Positions 36,000 through 46,958 of a DNA stretch of 64,000 bases are shown one piece after another. The notes beneath the pieces were generated by a model that worked only from the letters and a program-made list of their open reading frames with translations, had not been told where the DNA came from and made no database searches. Location: the NCBI GenBank assembly GCA_903813345.2, contig CAIIXF020000008.1:27636822-27700821 (forward strand), written 5' to 3'. How positions within the stretch are numbered: position 1 is the first letter of the stretch; every line of letters begins with the position of its first letter. The DNA is from Owenia fusiformis. Its lineage: Eukaryota; Annelida; Polychaeta; Sabellida; Oweniidae. The position numbers and the translations under genes are program-made.

Positions 36000-37080
36000 T
36001 TCCAAATACCTGGCTATTGACTTTTGACCTTTTCCGATGCATGAGATGAACTATCCCAAAGGCCTTAAAAGGCTTAATACCTAGATAATGACTTTTGACC
36101 TTGAATTGACATGACCCATCAGTAATGACTTTGACCCCAAGTCGCCTAGTCTCTAAGCGTCACAGCATCCCCCGAGTGCCTTGAAACATCAATACCTAGA
36201 TATTGACCTTGACCTTGAGATGATCTTGAATTGAACCATTAAATGATGACTGACCTCATGTCACCTTATCATGAGTCGCCAAGGGCCACAAAACGCCAAA
36301 CACTAAGATATTGAAATTTGACCTTAGATTGACCCTGACCTCAGGTCACGTTTCAACGGAGTCAAGTGCAGCAGGCGCCCCAAAACGCCAAATATTTAGA
36401 TATTGATCTCTGACCTTGACCTATAACAATGACACTGATCTCAGGTCACTTTATCATTGGTGATCAAATGTCAGTGTAGCCTCAAACGAGCCAACTACCT
36501 AGATATTGACCTTTGACTTAACTATAATTTTGAACCATAGATATTGACTTTGACCTCATGTCACCTTAGCATGAGTTACCAAGGGTTATAGCAGCCCCCA
36601 GGGCCTAAAATGCCAAATACAGAGATTTTAACCTTGTAGGAATGACCTTGACTTCAGAACACATATCAATGGGTCCTCACATGATGCAGTATCCCCAAAA
36701 TGCCAAATATTCAGATATTGACCTCTGACCTTGAGATGACCTTGACCCATAAACAGTGACATTGACCGTAGGTCACTTTATATTTGGTGATCAAATGTTA
36801 CTGAAGACCCACAGTAGCCAACTACCTATGACCTAGATATTGACCATTGACCTTGAAATTACCTTGAAATCACCTTATCATTGGTCGGAAAAGGTCACAA
36901 TTGTTCTCACGTCAACTTGCTAGATATTGACCTTTGACCTTGAAATTTCCTTGATCCATTCAGACCTTGACTTCAGGTCACCTAATCATTGGTTGTGGAG
37001 GGTCAAATCAACGGCCAGGTGTCTTAAAAAGCCAACTACTTAAATATTGACATTTTACCTAGAAATTACCTTGACTTTTG
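36000..37080. repeat. ~105-110 bp tandem array rich in TGACCT/AGGTCA
   Basis: About ten diverged monomers, each containing a CTAGATATTGACCTTTGACC-like block followed by a (c)aggtcacctta block and a cccc/aaaatgcc block. Block starts are near 36079, 36190, 36303, 36396, 36502, 36623, 36713, 36834, 36921 and 37040. The array sits in the centre of the 34562-38300 element. Confidence 0.75.
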
Positions 37081-38300
37081 TAGAATACACTTTTTATTAA
37101 CAAAAATGAAACATTCAAAGTTGAAAACTGACCGTTTGAAAATAACATTGCTGCTTATGTTTCAAAACGAAGGTATCTGTATTGTAAAAGTAATGTTCAA
37201 ATTGAATAAACTCAAAGAAATATACTTCAATTATTTAATTTTCTATCAGACTAACTAACTAAAATTGTAACTGTTCTAAATGTAAATGTTGCAATGAAAG
37301 CTCACATATATCTTGTTGCATATCAGTCGAGTGCAGCTGCTACAGGTATCACTCTGACAAACATCGGTGAACAAATCAAACTTGATGTGATGCAAATCGG
37401 TATCTTTTTTAATTTGGCGTCCAAGCAGAATGTTGGACAAAATGGCTAACTGTTAGATAAACCATCAATAATGGAAGGCCCATTTGATATTAATATGGAA
37501 AGATAGTCCACTTTGGTGTGGTAATTTTACTGCAACAACTACATATATATGTACATGTATAATGCCTTTTTATTCAAAAGTCAATCATTGTATTCCTATT
37601 TAACCTATTAAAGGATTTTTATATATCTGAATAATCGTAATATTCATTTTTGGCAAAGTAAATAATCATAGGGCTCATAAAAGGATCAACTTTATTGAAG
37701 ACTTTTTGTACTCGTATGCCCTGCAGCTCTAAGAGCAAGAGTAATGAATTGCGATTTTTAGTTGAAACAATGAAACAAACACAATATTTAATATTTAACA
37801 AATAAAATTGTGTTAAACTTAGTGTTTTTTAAAATCATCACTAAATATGAAAAAGTTGTAAATAAAGTGGATCCTTGTGTGACCCCTATAATTATTTCCA
37901 TTGCCAAAAACTAACATAATGGTAATTGAAACATTTAGAAAACATTGAATAAGTAAAATAGGAATATTATCATTAGCAACAGTGACTTTTGAATTAAAAT
38001 GGCATTTAAAGGTCAGCAATATATAATTCTCCACCATTATTGTTTTTAATAAAAATGACCACACCCAAATAGACTATCATATATATCAATATCAAATATG
38101 CCTCCAATTTTATATACTCACTGCTATTATTTCAAAAACATGATTTTTTTCAAACTCATATTTTTGACGGTTGCACCTTGGGGCAAGCCGTTTAGCCCTT
38201 TCGTGTCACCTTTTTAACTGCAGACAAGTGAAAATGAAAAGTCAATGAACCAATCTATAATGACTACGGGCCACTTCTTAGTAATCTACCTCAACATCGG

Positions 38301-39057
38301 TTTAGACTAACTAAGCCACTTTGGAAGCGATTCGGCGCATACTATTACATTAAATTGCGCAGACTGCAAACAATGTACATGGTTGGCGAATTTGCATGCG
38401 CGTTCTTGATAATAAGAATTAAAGGTTGAACTTAAAAATCAAACATTTTCTTTTTTAAACATAATAAATCTTTAAATCAAGAAAATAGAAATAAGATTGA
38501 TGATTGAACTTTTCATAGTCAACTGTGACTGTGTCGACGCATGTTTATTTACTTAGCTAATTAGATATGTAAAATTGTTAATGGCCGCAACGGATAATAC
38601 GTACATGTAAGCTGTTCGGATAAGACATTTCTATATGATTAATAACAAATCCCTGGCAGTATGTTATTCAGCAGTAACAGATCGTATTAGTTATTATTCA
38701 ATTTGGATAATAAATCTATTATCTCGTCGTATTGATGTTTATTATATAGTGTTTCTCGTTGTGTAAATGTGTATATATTATTTTAACTTTCTTACATCAC
38801 ATTGTATTAAATAATTATGTATGATGATCAGAATTGGTCGCAATAAAGAAATATATATAAAATGAATTATCTGATCTACTTTCAAAAAATATTTTGGCTC
38901 AAAATTCAAATCTATTTATAATATGTATGTGCTGCTGAAACAGTATTTTGTTGATCGAGATAACTTTTCTTCGGTCCTTTTTTGACACCCTGAGTATATT
39001 TGATGAGGAATGATTTTAACAACACATCCTGAAGGAAACTATTGCGATCTTCATTAC
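38301..39057. other. Intronic sequence, nothing recognised
   Basis: AT-rich part of TTL intron 5 directly upstream (in coordinates) of exon 5; no ORFs or repeats that I could support. Confidence 0.5.
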
Positions 39058-42000
39058 CTGTCAAACTCTTTATAAAACATTTCATTTCCAGGCTCATAAT
39101 TGCCATAATGTGAAGATAGTTGCTCTTGGAGACAATGATTGGTCAGGTGACCTGTGACATCATTGAGGTCTTCAAGATTGTAAGGATCAGATGATGTCCT
39201 CAATACACCCTCTTTGTAAAGGTAGATTTCAAAGTTTGTGTTGACTAGCACCCAGCACCTGAAACATTACAGATAGAATAAGGAATCTGACATATGTACT
39301 TGGGATGCCTGGAAAAATCATTCATAAGAAAATGGAACCATACCTCTAAGTTCTATGTTCCTGTTCATGAAATACATCAAGCACATGTATGGCCAATTTA
39401 CAATGATGAACATGTATCTTACATGGTTAGTGCATAATGTAAATTTTTTATTTCATTATTCATTATTTATGAATTGTTTGTTTTAGCCACGCAAAATGCA
39501 CAACCTTATTTATGAATGGTTGGCTTCTCTGTATTCCTACTTTCTCTTAAAAGCCCATGGGGGATAAAAGTTTATACATAAAGAAAGATTGTTTGAGCTG
39601 TTGAAGCATAAACCTTAGAACTCCAATGGTTGCATTTGTGAATGTTTGGGAAAGGCCTTGAAAAACCAAGTTGAACATTATTTAGACTGTTATTCAATTA
39701 TTTATCAACTGACAGGCTAAAATAATGCTGAGCAAAAATAACTTAAAATAATCTTAAAACAAGGCATTAACATGCAAAATGTTTCCACTTAGCTGCTATT
39801 TGTTACAGATGCTGACCGCTAGATTCCAAGTGCCGGAAGCCATACACTGTCCACAAAAAAAAAGTTGGAGACTATAACAATATGTCCGAACTGCTGGTGG
39901 TGAGATAAAAAGCTTCCACTTTACATGTACATATACCTGATATCAAACTTTCTATTACCCTCCAGTAGAAGAGGCTCCTCTATGTACTTCTGTATTACAT
40001 GAGCTTGACTGTGTCTATCTACATAGCTAAGAAGCTCCTCAGCCTGCTTAGATATTAGGATCCCTTCACCTAGTAAATAAAAAAAAGTTCATGGTAATGA
40101 AACAAATCATGAGAGTTGATTTGATAAAAGAACAGCTTTTGTTACAAAGGAGTGGTATCAATATGGAGAACTTTTTGAACACATGTTTCTCTTAAACCAG
40201 TCATTAAAAATCTAAAAATTTAAAACACATCGTCAATTTAATGGTCATATTTTGAATACTACCAATATAATTTGAAATATATATATACTTTCACAAGTAT
40301 GGTGGAGGTGGGGGAAAAGGGTGTATTAGACATTGTTTCTTTTCACGTTAGATCATGTTTTTTGGCTATATGGGGTTTGTTTTTCTTAACTGGTATGCAC
40401 TTAGAGTTTGCTTTTTCTTGCTAAGTTCCATTACAACTTTTGGTCCTTTCCCTTTGGCACTAGTGCTTATATATTTTCATCTATATTGTTTTAGAAAACA
40501 CATCAAACACTTGTTTTGCTCTTGGTATCATGTTTCCAAAGTGAAATGAAACATCTTTCTGAACCTCATTGGAACAAAACGACATAAACACAACATGTTT
40601 AGGTCTCTCAATATTGTAATTGTACAAAGGAAATTTTGGTTGATTTTAAAAAAGTATCTTGTTAATGAAATAAAAGGTTTATCTTGATTTTTATCTATTT
40701 TGGGGGGATTTTGTTTTAATTTTTTGAATACTTTTTTAAAATCAACCAAAAATTCCTTTGTATAATTATAAAATTGAGAGGTCTAAAAATATGTTGTATA
40801 TGCTATTTTGTTCCAACAAGGTTCGGAAAGACATTTTATTTCATTCTCAAGAATTGGTAGAAAGGAGCAAAAACAATTGCACTAAAAAAAAAAAGTTAAC
40901 AAAAACAGCTATATAAAACATTTCTAAATAATTTTTGCATTAAATTGTTGTCTATCAATCAACATTACATAAAATACCATGTTTTTTTACAGAATGTTTT
41001 CAATGATTGGTTTAAGAGAAAAACATTGTTGAAATTAGTTCTCCATATCGATATCACTCCTTTACACTTTTATGAATCTATATTTCAAGTCATAGAAAGG
41101 GAAACTGTCTTATCATTGTGGAGTAAAATTTACGTAAATGATGAAATAAAAAATAAATTCTTCATTATATCTGGCAATGCTAAAATAAAAGCCAGGGTGG
41201 TTTAAACCTGAAGCACCCCGTTAGTTCTATTCCACTGAATTTATCAAATGGATGTGCTCATCAAGGAAACATTCTTCATAATGAATACCATACCTTTGGC
41301 TCCTGATGATGATTTGACAATCCAAATGTTTTGGACGTCTCCGTTATATTCTTGAAACTTCTTTAAGAAATCTTCACGTTCATCTTTACGCTTAGCTGAC
41401 TTCACACGCTCTTTAAGGGTAAGAGCCTCTTTGTCTGATGGTGTGTCTCCTGGGGGGTATATGATGAAAGATGGAGGAACCCACTCGGGGAGCTCACTAC
41501 CATCTGTGAAGCAATATTTCTTCAATGTACTGGAAAATAATGTGAATAAAATGCTATCATGGGTATGACAATTAAGGCATTAATCAAATGACAAGATGTT
41601 ATCGACAAATGGCCCTGAAACATTTGTCACAGACAGCCCACTGCTAAACACCAGTCAAAAAAATTAACAATACGTATAGCACTTTTTCCCTCACTTCTTG
41701 ATGGAAGCATTTCATCAACATACTAGGCCTTGCTGTTGAACAAAGACTCTGTGAGGCATGTAAATGTGGACAAATAGAAAGTGAGAAACATTTTCTCCTA
41801 GAATGGTAGAGATTAAAAGGTGGATTGGATCGAGTGGATTGGATCGGGAATCTTCAAAATATGGATTTTTTAGTTGATCTCCCTCTAAGCAATTTCCTTC
41901 AGCCTAAAATATTTTGTGATTACTTGGGTCCCTTTAAGGAATCGACAAAACAATGACAAACACCTACTTCAATTAGTTGATAGATACTCTGAAGTATTTA

Positions 42001-43666
42001 ACTGCTCTCCCTTAAAAATACTCCCGTAAATCAACATTAGTAAGACATAATAAACATAGATCTGTAGATAAAAGCTGTCATTCAAATTGAAGTGTGGGTG
42101 TTCCCAAGACACTTCTGCAAGTTCTGCCATGTTTTCTTTGAATTGAAAACAGATGATATGGATCTTCGACTTCAAAAGTCTGCCTTATGATTTGTGAAAT
42201 GTCTATAATTACCCTTGGAATGAATATTATTAAGATTGTGTATCAGGTCACCTTTCTAGTCTACCCAAGCAAAATGATATAACATCTATTAATTGACACT
42301 GTGGAAGTGAGGAGAGCATTTATCGTCTGATGGGAGATCAATATAAATTTTTTAAGGAAAATCCATATTTTGAAGAATCCCGATCCAATCCACCTTTTAC
42401 ATGAATCCAATCCACTCGATCCAATCCACCTTTTAATCTTTACCCCTAGAATGCTCTTGTTACAAAGATTTGAGAAAAACTATAATCAGACCCCCTATGG
42501 TTCATGATAATCAAGATTTACTGAAACATCTTCTTTCAAATAAAAATTGTGTAAAACTTACAGCAAATTTATAATGTCAGCACTTGAAAAACGACAAAAA
42601 ATTGTATAAATAACACACTGTAATTATATGTTTATGTATTTGTATAGTGCCTCATAAGCCTGATAAGGCTGGGTGCCGATTAAGGTGCGTGGCACTTAAA
42701 TAAATCAATAAATAAATAATAATAAATACTAAATGGCATACACTAATTAGTATATTTTTGTAGTACATTACATGACTGTATTATGTTGTTTTATGCAAAA
42801 TCTTTGATTGCATTCATATGCATTAAACAGAGCAACATGAATAGCAGTTCCGTGGAATTTGAATGTTGAATGAATTACATCAGTTACATGTAGATGACAG
42901 TGCAGGTATTCAAGACTTAGGTAACCAATCAGATTGCTTAGCTGTTATTTTCTATTAGAGACATTCTTCGGCTTCTAATTCAAAATGCTTGATAAAAATC
43001 TCTTATTGAGAATGTACAAATGTAGATGACTTCTCTTTAATAGATAAAATGTAAAACTATCTACAATTGTATAATGTACATGTAAACATTGTACATTTTA
43101 CATGTAGGTGTAGTGCTCACCTTACCAAAGTTGTCTTTCTGCAAAGAGATCCAGATCCTCTGTAATAATTCACTACCTGAGTTAATCCAGCACTGTGTCC
43201 TAAAATATAAAACAAACAAAAAACATATTAAGTTAATGTATAGAAATTTGTTAGATAATTTTAAATCATACATCAAAACCATTGCGTAATTGGCATTGTA
43301 AAATCTGATGATTTTACTTTGAGGAGTACATGTACATTGTACATAAAAACTGTCTACAATTGTATAATGTACATGTAAACATTGTACATTTTACATGTAG
43401 GTGTAGTGCTCACCTTACCAAAGTTGTCTTTCTACAAGACTTTTCATTGTCTATTAGACCACGACTCTTCATAAGAATGTACAGTTAGTATACTTACCTA
43501 ATCGCCCAAAAGGTAGTTTGCTTCGTTCCCCAAACATCACATTGAATTGTGGGGAGTCAATGTTTACCAATTTTTTCCAATCTTTTTTTCTATCTGAATT
43601 TTTGAGACACTTCGCCACGGCAGTATAGACGCTACTCCCCTCATCCCGAATCACAAAGCTGTACAT
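39058..43666 (-). CDS. TTL: Tubulin-tyrosine ligase, exons 1-5 (N-terminal and ATP-grasp core)
   Basis: TTL re-adds the C-terminal tyrosine to detyrosinated alpha-tubulin in the cytoplasm, using ATP. Exons are 1: 43498-43666, 2: 43121-43199, 3: 41294-41529, 4: 39937-40069 and 5: 39058-39258; exons 6-8 follow at 12318-13495. The start is ATG 43666; the open frame upstream has no ATG. Exon 1 has [13 protein letters not shown] and LPFGRLG, exon 2 has [12 protein letters not shown], and exon 3 has [12 protein letters not shown] (nucleotide-binding loop, about residues 150-161). Exon 4 has [13 protein letters not shown] and RKFDIR; exon 5 has [13 protein letters not shown] and GHLTNHCLQ. For exon 2 the GTGAGC donor, not the nearby GTAAGG, keeps the frame. 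The total of 379 residues matches the single-domain TTL rather than the longer TTLL proteins. Confidence 0.95.
40544..40845. mobile_element. Foldback element with ~115-bp arms
   Basis: The arm at 40544-40660 (aaatgaaacatctttc...) is inverted at about 40722-40845 (...gaaagacattttatttca), with a central T/A-rich loop. It lies in TTL intron 3. Confidence 0.75.
41690..42725 (+). pseudogene. LINE C-terminal remnant with AATAA tail, split by a MITE
   Basis: Plus-strand reading before the inserted element gives [20 protein letters not shown], a LINE C-terminal Cys-His region. The reading resumes after 42446 as [14 protein letters not shown] 3' flank and an (AATA)n tail end near 42725. Upstream sequence is too decayed to follow. 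It lies in TTL intron 2. Confidence 0.7.
41806..42445. mobile_element. 640-bp hAT-like MITE with 8-bp target duplication
   Basis: Inverted ends starting G(T/G)AGATTAAAAGGTGGATTGG (left) extend over 50 bp, including the repeated ggattggatcgagtggattgg. An identical CTAGAATG lies on both sides (41798-41805 and 42446-42453), and the interrupted LINE reading resumes across it. Eight-bp duplications are typical of hAT elements. No transposase inside. Confidence 0.88.
43346..43433. repeat. Displaced copy of the TTL exon 2 3' end and donor
   Basis: About 88 bp that repeat 43053-43140 almost exactly. The repeated part contains the last 20 nt of TTL exon 2 and its splice donor. The copy lies in intron 1, 293 bp away, same orientation. 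Confidence 0.88.
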
Positions 43667-43987
43667 CGTGATCTTCAAATATTCATGTTTGAATGTCTCA
43701 CATTATTTCGTAAAATAACTGTCCTATGTCCCGAAATATACAACTTTTTGCAGAAACATTTTGTTTGGCTTTACTATAGTAATTCAAATATGGCCGCCAA
43801 TACGGGGATTCCCCATCCTCGCTTTGAAATCACCTTGACCTCGTTTTGGAAGTAGGCCAAACAAATCTTCGGAAACCCCGCCAGGAAATTGAGTTAGTCG
43901 ACAATAATAACATTGTTGTTTTTACAGTGGTTCTGCACCAACAAATTATATCGTTTTGACACAACACTTAAACATATTCAGGAACAT
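43667..43987. promoter_or_regulatory. Putative bidirectional promoter, TTL(-)/DHHC(+)
   Basis: The two start codons are only 321 bp apart and divergent. No TATA box was seen; a CCAAT motif and an atggccgcc stretch occur near 43793-43802. Transcription starts are not visible from sequence. A tttttacag acceptor-like site at 43918-43926 leaves room for a 5' exon of the DHHC gene. Confidence 0.5.
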
Positions 43988-44971
43988 ATGATTATGTCGA
44001 TCTTGAACATTTTCCGACGACCAAATGCAGGATGGAGGCTGAAGCTTATGGCTATTGGAAATATTGTGGCAATGGTCTACTTTATCACTATGACTGGGAT
44101 ATGTGTTTATTTGAGCCTGTTTGAGATAGTTCCTCTAGCATATGGCAAAACACCAGAAACAGTCTACAAACACTATGGATTCATACTCTTTATTTTCCTC
44201 AATGTGCTAGGGAACTTTCTCATGACGTTTACAACTGACACCACTGTTCAGAGGATGTACAATCAACGATTAACGAGAAAGGATACAAAACTGGTTGAAA
44301 AATTGACAGATGAATGTGCCATTTGTTCTATTAAACCACCACCTAGAAGCCACCACTGCCCACTCTGTGATAGATGTGTTCTGAAGCGTGACCATCACTG
44401 CTTTTTTATCACAACCTGTATCGGCTATCACAATCAAAAGTACTTCATCCTCTATTGTTTTTATATGATGCTTGGTACATTCTATGCTGTCATTCTCATC
44501 AATGTACACATGACCATACTGTATAAAGTGCGAATTGCTGGGCCATTAAGTTTCATTACTCTTTTACCATTAACACTAGTGAAATATTGGACGAGTAACA
44601 ATGTACCACTTTTCCTATTATTCCTTGTTCTAATGCTGTATGTTTCATTATTTGCTGGACTATTCACTGCAGCTGTTTTCTACTGGCAAATGACAATCAC
44701 CATATTTGGGCAAACTCAACATGAACTGTGGCATGGAATCAACAAATATGGAAGTAAAAGTATGTGGAAGAATTTCAAAGATGTGTTTGGTTCATATTGG
44801 TTTATATCTGTGGTTTTCCCTATACCCTTACCACAAGAAGGAGCTGGAGTTTACAGGGTAAAGGAAAAATCTTCAAAAGATGAAGAATCTCAAGCTAGTG
44901 CAACAACAGGTGACCGTGTTGGCCGTAAGCCTATTACGCACAAAAAGAAAATACTCAAGAAAATGAACTGA
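43988..44971 (+). CDS. DHHC palmitoyltransferase (ZDHHC22/24-like)
   Basis: An intronless coding region of 327 residues from ATG 43988 (an alternative start is MSIL two codons on). It encodes a membrane protein-cysteine S-acyltransferase. There are two N-terminal membrane segments (about residues 21-45 and 64-84), a cysteine-rich domain CAIC...PPRSHHCPLCDRC...RDHHCFF with DHHC at about 135-138, then two further segments (about 152-175 and 200-225) and a polar C-terminal tail. The C-terminal FGQTQHELWHG and WKNFKDVFGSYW blocks resemble ZDHHC22, while the animal-wide naming within ZDHHC22/24 is uncertain. The enzyme transfers palmitate to cytosolic cysteines at ER/Golgi or other membranes. Head to head with TTL. 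Confidence 0.93.
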   Translation: MIMSILNIFRRPNAGWRLKLMAIGNIVAMVYFITMTGICVYLSLFEIVPLAYGKTPETVYKHYGFILFIFLNVLGNFLMTFTTDTTVQRMYNQRLTRKDTKLVEKLTDECAICSIKPPPRSHHCPLCDRCVLKRDHHCFFITTCIGYHNQKYFILYCFYMMLGTFYAVILINVHMTILYKVRIAGPLSFITLLPLTLVKYWTSNNVPLFLLFLVLMLYVSLFAGLFTAAVFYWQMTITIFGQTQHELWHGINKYGSKSMWKNFKDVFGSYWFISVVFPIPLPQEGAGVYRVKEKSSKDEESQASATTGDRVGRKPITHKKKILKKMN

Positions 44972-46944
44972 ACCCGTTTTTCTGACTGTAATTCTAAAGA
45001 TAAGCACGGAAAGTGACAATAAATGGTTCAACGTAGTATACCTACTGAACTACAGAGCTTGATTGAACAGAATCTGATTATTGGTCGATCAGTTGTACCT
45101 GAACAGAGACCAAAGCTTAGTTCACACCAACGCCGCTTTGATGGCGACTTAAAGCGGCGTGTCTACGGCAACCATGTGTCATGAACAAATGTAAACATGT
45201 ATTATTGTAAATTGTATGCATGTGTCAGATTTAGATCTTCAAATCTAATTTAAATACATTATTTCGTTTAAATAAATTAATTAAAAGGCGTCTACTGATT
45301 CGAATTCTGTATGTTAAAACTATTAACATTGAAAAGGTTGCAGAGTTGAAAACAAGCTATAGTATTATTAAGCACATCCAAAGAAATTTCTCTAAATAGG
45401 GCTCTGCGCAGATCGTGGCCGACTACCTGCTTCAGTATACTACATAGAATGATTTTTAGGTTTATCACTTTTGATTGGTCATCACTTTGGTGTGATAATT
45501 TGATTGAGGATAATTTTCCATCGAAGAGTACTTATTTATTGTTTTACTACTTTAGACACTTCGTCGTACAGCTATCATGAGGTTTACTCTGAGATATTAA
45601 TAAAATGTCATTTGTCACTCTAAAATATTTAAAATGAAAATATACCCCATTTTAACATGGATTGTGCGTACATACAAGTTAGCACAATGACATTTTCTTT
45701 TAGAAAAGTTACAACCAGAGAGTTATATGTAGTAGATGAGAGAAGTGCTACTCCAAAGCGGTTAGACATCGCAGATACATGTAGTTTAGAGCAAAATTAG
45801 CTTATTGAACGATCTGCACTGTTCGATATAATGGTATGGGCCATGAGCTATGTAAAATTGTAAGCTAGACAACCCGACAATTTATGCACATAACTGGCCC
45901 AAGAAAGAACAATAGTTTCATGTCGAATCTCAAAAACACGCAAAATACACGAGATGTTCATGTTTTTTCTTCAAAATGAGAAGTAATTCCTAATTACAAA
46001 ATGAGCGAAAACTACCAAACAAAGAAAACACTTCTATATTAGTACGCATATTCATATACTTATAGTTTATTTAATATCGCACTTGTTTTTATAATCCACT
46101 GGCCATAGACAAGTAAGCTTAACCCACTTAATCGTTGGTAGGTAAGGTCGCCAAGGATTAAAGCATAAATACCGTACACAATAGTTACACAGTGTATGTT
46201 GTTATAACTTATTGTCCAATAACAATATAAAAGAATAAAGCTTTCATATTCATAATCAGATAATGCGATAATCCTATGTTTTTCACTCCGATTGTTCAAT
46301 CGTATAAGCCTAAAACCCCCTAAAACGTACGACATACACGACCACCTTCATGTATGTTTTTAACTAATAGTTTGAAGATGAAATACATCTCACTGATGAA
46401 AAAATAAGATAAGATGTTTTACCAACAAGGAAAACGTTATTACATGTAATACAATATTCTCCAAGGTAAGATTGGTTAGCATATGTTTTAACTCTTTGAC
46501 TTACGCATTAGAAGCACGTCTAGTTTGTTTTCATCAACTGTTTTTTGGTGAAGGGAAAACAATTTCACAGCAAGATTAGGTTATGTTTTTAAAAGTCCAT
46601 CACATGGCTTACATACTTAATTACTAATATTATCATTGACTTGGTGTACTATTCAGTTTATTAATACGCAGTATACTGATTTCTAAATAAGCCCCCACCC
46701 ATTGCTAGAAATCATTCTCGAATTATCCAAATATTGTTTTTATAACATAAACATTTTTGAGGCATTTACACTGAACTGAAAATCTGATTTTTTTATTCTT
46801 CAGATGAAATAGGAAACATCATCTGCCTTTTGAAGGAGGGACAAATCCAACAATTCACACCGTGGAATCGATCCTTGAAAATAAGGGATACAATTCAAAG
46901 CATGTTAATAGAACTCTAAACTGATTTATATTTTGAATTCACAG
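44972..46944. other. Intergenic, no gene seen
   Basis: AATAAA near 45018 may end the DHHC transcript. 45113-45172 is a one-ended relic of the GTTCACACCAACG MITE (compare 52798-52905). The rest is AT-rich, with no supported ORF. A 5'-UTR exon of the next gene probably lies here, because an acceptor (ttcacag) ends at 46944. Confidence 0.5.
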
Positions 46945-46958
46945 GACAGGATTACAAC

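Larger units (their letters stand above)
34562..38300. mobile_element. 3.7-kb element with ~600-700 bp terminal inverted repeats
   Basis: The arm from 34562 to about 35260 is the imperfect reverse complement of about 37605-38300. Shared blocks include gatgttgaggtag at the outer ends, ggggcaagccgtttagccct, and ggatccactttatttacaac. Each arm contains its own internal inverted pair (e.g. 34940-35010 with 35180-35245). The centre holds a tRNA-like stretch and a TGACCT-rich tandem array, not a transposase. Open frames of 81-83 codons in the arms mirror one another and are not convincing genes. Confidence 0.8.

Noticed and set aside
40945-41205. 86-codon ORF
   Set aside because: No motif, AT-rich, inside a TTL intron next to LINE debris; cannot be told from chance.
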